Assembly (NCBI GenBank): GCA_944325585.1 | Contig: CALVAS010000004.1 | Location: forward strand, 1 to 48,713 | DNA: 48,713 bases | From: Candidatus Gastranaerophilales bacterium | GTDB taxonomy: Bacteria > Cyanobacteriota > Vampirovibrionia > Gastranaerophilales > Gastranaerophilaceae | Direction: 5' to 3' | In this document: positions 44,850-48,713 of the stretch, piece by piece | How the letters are laid out: every line of letters starts with the position of its first letter | Numbering within the stretch: position 1 is the first letter of the stretch | Made by a program: the position numbers and the translations under genes | The notes under the pieces: generated by a model | What the model was told of the DNA's origin: nothing | Seen by the model: the letters and a program-made list of their open reading frames with translations, nothing else | The model's database searches: none

Positions 44850-44878
44850 ATTATACATAAGAACATTTTTAAAAGCAA
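44850..44878 (-). promoter_or_regulatory. Predicted promoter of the RND efflux operon
   Basis: On the minus strand TTGCTT (44873-44878), 17-bp spacer, TATAAT (44850-44855). The -35 box is next to the rdgB stop. The start near 44843 falls in the palindrome. Confidence 0.65.
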
Positions 44879-44882
44879 TATA

Positions 44883-45479
44883 TTACATGGGTAAATAGGA
44901 ATTGTTTTCCAGGAATGCGAAAACCTGCTGAAGTGCCAGACTGCGGTGTGAAATTCTATTTTTTTCCGCTTCTGTCATATCGGCCATGGTTTTGTCCGTA
45001 CCGTCAACTAAAAATACTGGATCATAACCGAAACCGTGCGTTCCTGACTGTGAAAGCGCAATTTTGCCTTTACATTCTCCTGTTGCCTTAAAAATTATTT
45101 CTCCCCTCGGATTGATTAAGGTCATTGCACAGACAAATTTTGCTTTACGATTTGTTTCATTTTTTATTGCGTCCAAAAGTTTGTCAATTCGTTTTTGAGC
45201 GGTGTCGGCATATCTTGCGGAGTGTATTCCGGGGGCACCGTTCAGAGCCTCAACACATAAACCGGAGTCGTCAGCGAGCGTATATTCTTTTGTAAGCCTG
45301 TTTGCCTCTTTTGCTTTTATTATGGAATTTTCTTCAAACGTTTTGCCGTCCTCAACCGGATTAAAATTTAGAGACTTATCAATCGGACAAAATCCAATTC
45401 CATGAATATTAAAAAGGTTTGCAATATCCCGAATTTCTTCGACCTTGTGAGGGTTTTGAGTTGCAATAATTATTTTCAT
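44883..45479 (-). CDS. rdgB: XTP/dITP diphosphatase (RdgB/HAM1 family)
   Basis: I start at the ATG at 45479 (GGAG upstream), giving 198 residues; the longer frame overlaps uppS and is not conserved. Motifs: IIATQNPHKVEEIRDI, the FEENSIIKAKEA helix, LADDSGLCVEALNGAPGIHS ARYA, and the C-terminal FGYDPVF, AEKNRISHRSLAL. The enzyme removes non-canonical purine nucleotides such as ITP and XTP. It follows uppS by 16 nt. Confidence 0.95.
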   Translation of the reverse strand: MKIIIATQNPHKVEEIRDIANLFNIHGIGFCPIDKSLNFNPVEDGKTFEENSIIKAKEANRLTKEYTLADDSGLCVEALNGAPGIHSARYADTAQKRIDKLLDAIKNETNRKAKFVCAMTLINPRGEIIFKATGECKGKIALSQSGTHGFGYDPVFLVDGTDKTMADMTEAEKNRISHRSLALQQVFAFLENNSYLPM

Positions 45480-45495
45480 ATAAAGTTTTCTCCGT

Positions 45496-46236
45496 TTATT
45501 TTCCGTAGCGTCTTTGACGGTTGTGAAACTCTGAAATTGCTTCGGCAAGGGCTTCTTTATCAAATTCCGGCCAGTATCTTTTTGTAACTAAAAGCTCAGA
45601 ATAGGCAATTTGCCATAAAAGATAGTTTGACACCCTCATTTCACCGCCTGTTCGAATCAGTAAATCCGGATCCGGAATGCTTTTTGTATATAAATTCTGT
45701 GAAACAGTTTCTTCTGTTATGTTTTCAGGACTAATTTCGCCCGATTGAACCTTTTTGCAAATATTTTTAACCGCATGAACAATTTCGTCCCGTGCGCCGT
45801 AATTGAATGCGATTTGAAGGTTTACGCCTGTGTTGTTTTTGGTCGTTTCTACCGAGTTTTTAAGAATTTTTTGCAGTTTGTCACTCAACTTTGTTGTGTC
45901 GCCTATAAAACTTATCACAACATTATTTTCGTGCATCTCTTTAAGTTCATTTTGTAATGTGACGCCAAGCAAATCCATTAAAAAAGCAACTTCTTCCGGA
46001 TTTCTGTTCCAGTTTTCCGTTGAGAACGCATAAACCGTTAAATATTTAACTCCAAAGTCATCACACGCTCTCATTGCGGCTTTCAATGCATCAACGCCTT
46101 TTTTGTGCCCGAAAGCGGAGGGTAAATTGTGTGATTTTGCCCAGCGGCGATTGCCGTCCATTATTATTGCAATATGCTGTAAGTTCGTTTCTTTTACAAT
46201 ATCTTTTATTTTTTCGTCTGCTGCTATTGCCGGCAT
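45496..46236 (-). CDS. uppS: Isoprenyl transferase (undecaprenyl diphosphate synthase)
   Basis: The 246-residue cis-prenyltransferase makes the C55 carrier lipid for peptidoglycan and surface polysaccharide. It has IAIIMDGNRRWAKSHNLPSA with the catalytic Asp, GHKKGVDAL, YAFSTENWNR, and the end LLIRTGGEMRVSNYLLWQIA, YSEL. Length is normal. AAAGGAAT precedes the ATG. It is followed by rdgB in the same operon. Confidence 0.96.
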   Translation of the reverse strand: MPAIAADEKIKDIVKETNLQHIAIIMDGNRRWAKSHNLPSAFGHKKGVDALKAAMRACDDFGVKYLTVYAFSTENWNRNPEEVAFLMDLLGVTLQNELKEMHENNVVISFIGDTTKLSDKLQKILKNSVETTKNNTGVNLQIAFNYGARDEIVHAVKNICKKVQSGEISPENITEETVSQNLYTKSIPDPDLLIRTGGEMRVSNYLLWQIAYSELLVTKRYWPEFDKEALAEAISEFHNRQRRYGK

Positions 46237-46292
46237 TTTTGTAATTCCTTTGCCTGTTAATTATATATAAAAAAGTTTTTCATGTAAAGCGA

Positions 46293-46325
46293 AGCGCGCG
46301 CTGATTACTTTAATCAGCGCGCGCT
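46293..46325. terminator. Very strong GC-rich hairpin
   Basis: AGCGCGCGCTGATTA (46293-46307) and TAATCAGCGCGCGCT (46311-46325) form a perfect 15-bp stem with a 3-nt loop. It lies after the 46351 gene and before uppS on the minus strand. No T run follows directly. Confidence 0.65.
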
Positions 46326-46350
46326 GTCTTATATTATAGAGTATTGTTTA

Positions 46351-46875
46351 TTATTTTCTAAATCCGTTGATAAATTTTGAAATTTTATCGATTGTATTAA
46401 GAACTGCAGTTGTTCCTTTTTCAGTTAAATTTTTGGCTGCTTCGCCCACTTTTTCAGCTGTTTTCTGCGGATTTTGGATTGAAGTTTTTGTTTCATTTAT
46501 TACTTCATTAATTTTTGTCTCAATTTGCTGACCGCTTGGGCTTTGTCTCAGGTCGTTAAATTTTTCTTTAACATTCAAATCTTTAAAATATTTGAAAATC
46601 TTTTTATAATTAAATAATATGCCTGCGGCAGCACCAAGTCCGGCAAGAGTCAAAAGAGTTTTCTGAACGGGTGTCATTGATTTTTTGAATGTAAAATCTT
46701 CATCCCTAATTATTTTGTCCTGATTTTTTTGAAGATTTCTTTCAAACTGATCTCTTGTAAGAACTGTTTTATGTCCGTTTTTATCTGTAACGTGATAACG
46801 GTTTTTGTTATCCAGCTGTACAAGATTACCGCCGATTACAGACGAATTAATCATACTTACCATTTCCGTTTTCAT
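46351..46875 (-). CDS. Small membrane-associated hypothetical protein
   Basis: I start at the ATG at 46875 (AAGGAAGGA upstream), giving 174 residues. The N-terminal part holds short beta-like segments (VIGGNLVQLDNKNRYHVTDK NGHK), then a hydrophobic segment near 70-88 (VQKTLLTLAGLGAAAGILFN) with basic residues after it, and an amphipathic Lys/Thr-rich helical tail (KINEVINETKTSIQNPQKTA). Style is like the 144-residue protein at 7475. Function unknown. Confidence 0.65.
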   Translation of the reverse strand: MKTEMVSMINSSVIGGNLVQLDNKNRYHVTDKNGHKTVLTRDQFERNLQKNQDKIIRDEDFTFKKSMTPVQKTLLTLAGLGAAAGILFNYKKIFKYFKDLNVKEKFNDLRQSPSGQQIETKINEVINETKTSIQNPQKTAEKVGEAAKNLTEKGTTAVLNTIDKISKFINGFRK

Positions 46876-46970
46876 AATATAAATCCTTCCTTGGTACACT
46901 ACGTATATATTAAAAGACTAAAAACAGAAAAGTTTTGACTGTTTTTGCGGTAATTTTTACGAAAGTTTAC

Positions 46971-47017
46971 ATAAAAAAGACATACCTTATTCAAAAACGA
47001 ATCTGGTATGTCTTTTA
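46971..47017 (-). terminator. Rho-independent terminator of nrdJ
   Basis: On the minus strand AAAAGACATACC/GGTATGTCTTTT, with an inner small hairpin, is followed by a T run. It lies about 70 nt after the nrdJ stop. Confidence 0.78.
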
Positions 47018-47072
47018 AAGTTTGACTAATATATTTAAAAGTGCCGCTACTAACATCTAACCAATGTGTAGG

Positions 47073-47089
47073 AGCGGACTTCGTCCGCT
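47073..47089. repeat. Short REP-like palindrome overlapping the nrdJ stop
   Basis: AGCGGAC-TTC-GTCCGCT, a 7-bp perfect stem with a 3-nt loop. The TAG stop of nrdJ (47088-47090) lies partly in the stem. The sequence resembles widespread short intergenic repeats. Confidence 0.55.
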
Positions 47090-48713
47090 ATGAACAGCCG
47101 GAGTAACCGCACTTGAGGCAGATGAAACAGCCTTCTGCCATCTGAATTTCGTTTCCGCATTCAGGGCACTTAACTGTTTTAATTTCGCCTGTCGGATTGT
47201 AATCTTCCGTTTTTTCTTCTTTTATCGGATTTGTAACTTCAGCCTTCTTTTCAGGCTCAGAAACGGTTTTCATTGATTTTTCAGCCTCAACCTGAGCTTC
47301 TGATTTTTTAGAATCAAGGTTCATCGGCTGGAACTGACGGCTGTTGTTTCTGTAAACAGTGATACCTTTTAGGTTGTTTTCGTAAGCCAGAACGTATGCT
47401 TCTTCAATGTCTTCACGGGTTGCGTGCTCTTCAAAGTTTACAGTTTTAGAAACAGCGTTGTCGGTATGAAGCTGGAATGCAGCCTGCATTTTAACGTGCC
47501 AGTATGGTGAAACATCATGAGCCGTTACGAAAATCTTTTTAGCATCAGCAGGAACTTTGTCAACATGCGCAACAGAACCGGTTTTAGCAATTTCTTTCAT
47601 CAAATCTTCTGAATAGAAACCGTGTTTGATAGCGTATTCTTTGAAAATCGGATTTACTTCAAGCATTTCGGTTCCATCCATAATCAGTCTTGAGAATACA
47701 AGCCCGAACAGAGGTTCAACACCGCCTGAGGCTCCGGCTATCATTGAAATTGTACCTGTCGGTGCAATACAGGTTGTAGTTGCATTGCGGATTCCGTATT
47801 TTTCGATTTGCGCATCAAGGTCTTTCCATTGTTCGTCGGAAATTTTTCCGGCAGATTTTCCTTTGTATTTGTTGTAGAGGAAGTTTTTGCCGTCGTAAAC
47901 GCTTCCTTTGAAGTTGTTAAATCTGCCTCTTTCTTTTGAAAGTTCAATGGATTCGCATTTTGATTCGTAATCAATGAATTCCATAACCTGAGAAGCGAGT
48001 TTTGTACCTTCTTCTGAGCTGTAGGAAATTCCCATTTTCATAAGCATATCAGCCCAGCCCATAACACCGAGTCCGATTTTGCGGTTATTTTGAACCATTT
48101 CTGAAATCTGCGGAAGCGGATAGTTATTAACGGCGATTACGTTGTCCAAGAATCTGATTGCAGTTCTTGTTGTTTGGGCAAGAGTTTTCCAGTCAACTTC
48201 AGGGCCGTTTGCGCCTTCAATAACCATTCTGCCGAGGTTTATAGAACCTAAGTTGCAGGCTTCGTAAGCAAGAAGCGGAACTTCACCGCAAGGATTGGTT
48301 GATTCAATCTGTCCGACAAGCGGGGTCGGGTTATCTGAATTCATTTTGTCGATAAAGATAATTCCCGGTTCACCGTTTCTCCATGCGCCGTCAACGATAA
48401 GGTCAAATACTTTTTTAGCGCTTAATCTTGCAACAACCTGATTATTCTGCGGATTAACTAAATCATAATCTTCGCCTTTTTTGAGAGCTTCCATAAATTT
48501 GTCAGTAATTGCAACAGAAATATTAAAGTTGTTCAATTTGTTGTTATCGGATTTGCAGTTAATAAAGTCTAAGATATCAGGGTGATCAACTCTTAAAATA
48601 CCCATGTTTGCGCCGCGTCTTGTACCGCCTTGCTTAACCGCTTCGGTTGCAGCGTTAAATACTTCCATACATGAAACAGGACCTGAAGAAACACCCATTG
48701 TAGATCTTACAAC
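47088..48713 (-). CDS. nrdJ: Adenosylcobalamin-dependent (class II) ribonucleotide reductase, partial (C-terminal part)
   Basis: The frame runs off the right edge; the first residues in the window are VVRST before [14 protein letters not shown]. About 541 C-terminal residues are present. Landmarks: [20 protein letters not shown], the [20 protein letters not shown] core with the active-site Asn, Cys and Glu, the phosphate loop [19 protein letters not shown], and a C-terminal zinc-ribbon tail ([28 protein letters not shown]). The enzyme makes deoxynucleotides with coenzyme B12. The organism therefore needs cobamides, as does the corrinoid iron-sulfur protein at 12929-14999. Confidence 0.95.
   Translation of the reverse strand, partial: VVRSTMGVSSGPVSCMEVFNAATEAVKQGGTRRGANMGILRVDHPDILDFINCKSDNNKLNNFNISVAITDKFMEALKKGEDYDLVNPQNNQVVARLSAKKVFDLIVDGAWRNGEPGIIFIDKMNSDNPTPLVGQIESTNPCGEVPLLAYEACNLGSINLGRMVIEGANGPEVDWKTLAQTTRTAIRFLDNVIAVNNYPLPQISEMVQNNRKIGLGVMGWADMLMKMGISYSSEEGTKLASQVMEFIDYESKCESIELSKERGRFNNFKGSVYDGKNFLYNKYKGKSAGKISDEQWKDLDAQIEKYGIRNATTTCIAPTGTISMIAGASGGVEPLFGLVFSRLIMDGTEMLEVNPIFKEYAIKHGFYSEDLMKEIAKTGSVAHVDKVPADAKKIFVTAHDVSPYWHVKMQAAFQLHTDNAVSKTVNFEEHATREDIEEAYVLAYENNLKGITVYRNNSRQFQPMNLDSKKSEAQVEAEKSMKTVSEPEKKAEVTNPIKEEKTEDYNPTGEIKTVKCPECGNEIQMAEGCFICLKCGYSGCS

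Noticed and set aside
45651-45660. TTCGAATC resembling a tRNA T-loop
   Set aside because: It lies within the conserved uppS coding sequence, and no acceptor or anticodon arms fit.

Overview
The window looks like a chromosomal piece of a non-photosynthetic cyanobacterial relative (Melainabacteria/Vampirovibrionia, most like gut Gastranaerophilales). This is inferred from gene content, not from a marker-gene tree. The signs are: AT-rich DNA; prepilin-like proteins with the N-terminus FTLAEVLITLGIIG and a C-terminal DYPW motif; a diderm envelope toolkit (LptB/LptF-G, TolC, TonB-ExbBD); B12-dependent ribonucleotide reductase; a probable DUF1822-like protein beside a sigma factor; and many lineage-type hypothetical membrane-anchored proteins. 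I see no tRNA, rRNA, CRISPR array, prophage or transposase gene.

Layout. 1-612: 5' part of gatA. 709-7300: a three-gene minus-strand cluster of a large acidic membrane protein with a TonB-like C-terminus, a sigma-70-family factor, and a zinc-ribbon/P-loop ATPase with a long helical-repeat tail. 7475-9048: small membrane protein and hemW. 9112-12804: flagellar C-ring gene plus fliO, fliP, fliQ and fliR. 12929-16875: ftsH followed by two overlapping genes for both subunits of a corrinoid iron-sulfur protein (AcsC/AcsD-like). 17054-19205: two hypothetical genes, one carrying an annexin-like repeat. 19254-23680: two exported TrbI/VirB10-like proteins, TonB, ExbB and two ExbD. 23817-25939: hypothetical, compact SpoIID-like protein, HU. 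26064-26858 and 36490-37287: two prepilin-like genes with poly-G tracts. 27605-31679: agmatinase-type ureohydrolase, ligA, small membrane protein, SIMPL protein. 31761-36070: helical repeat protein, phosphodiester glycosidase-like protein, lptF/G, lptB. 37359-38775: trpS and a small hypothetical. 38943-44774: tripartite RND efflux operon. 44883-46236: rdgB and uppS. 46351-48713: small membrane protein and the 3' part of nrdJ.

The strongest new signal is the pair of prepilin-like genes. Each has a promoter and Shine-Dalgarno, then a poly-G run about ten codons into the gene, followed by the same kind of leader. Gene 1 has G11 and is in frame. Gene 2 has G10 and is out of frame; one added G would join its ATG to the pilin frame. 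This looks like ON/OFF contingency switching. Other leads are the DUF1822-like/sigma/ATPase cluster, a single annexin-type repeat that aligns without gaps to eukaryotic annexins, an orphan CoFeSP pair behind ftsH, and an 18-bp perfect palindrome at the predicted transcription start of the efflux operon.

All function calls come from reading the sequence by eye. No database search or computation was run, and promoter and terminator calls are pattern matches.
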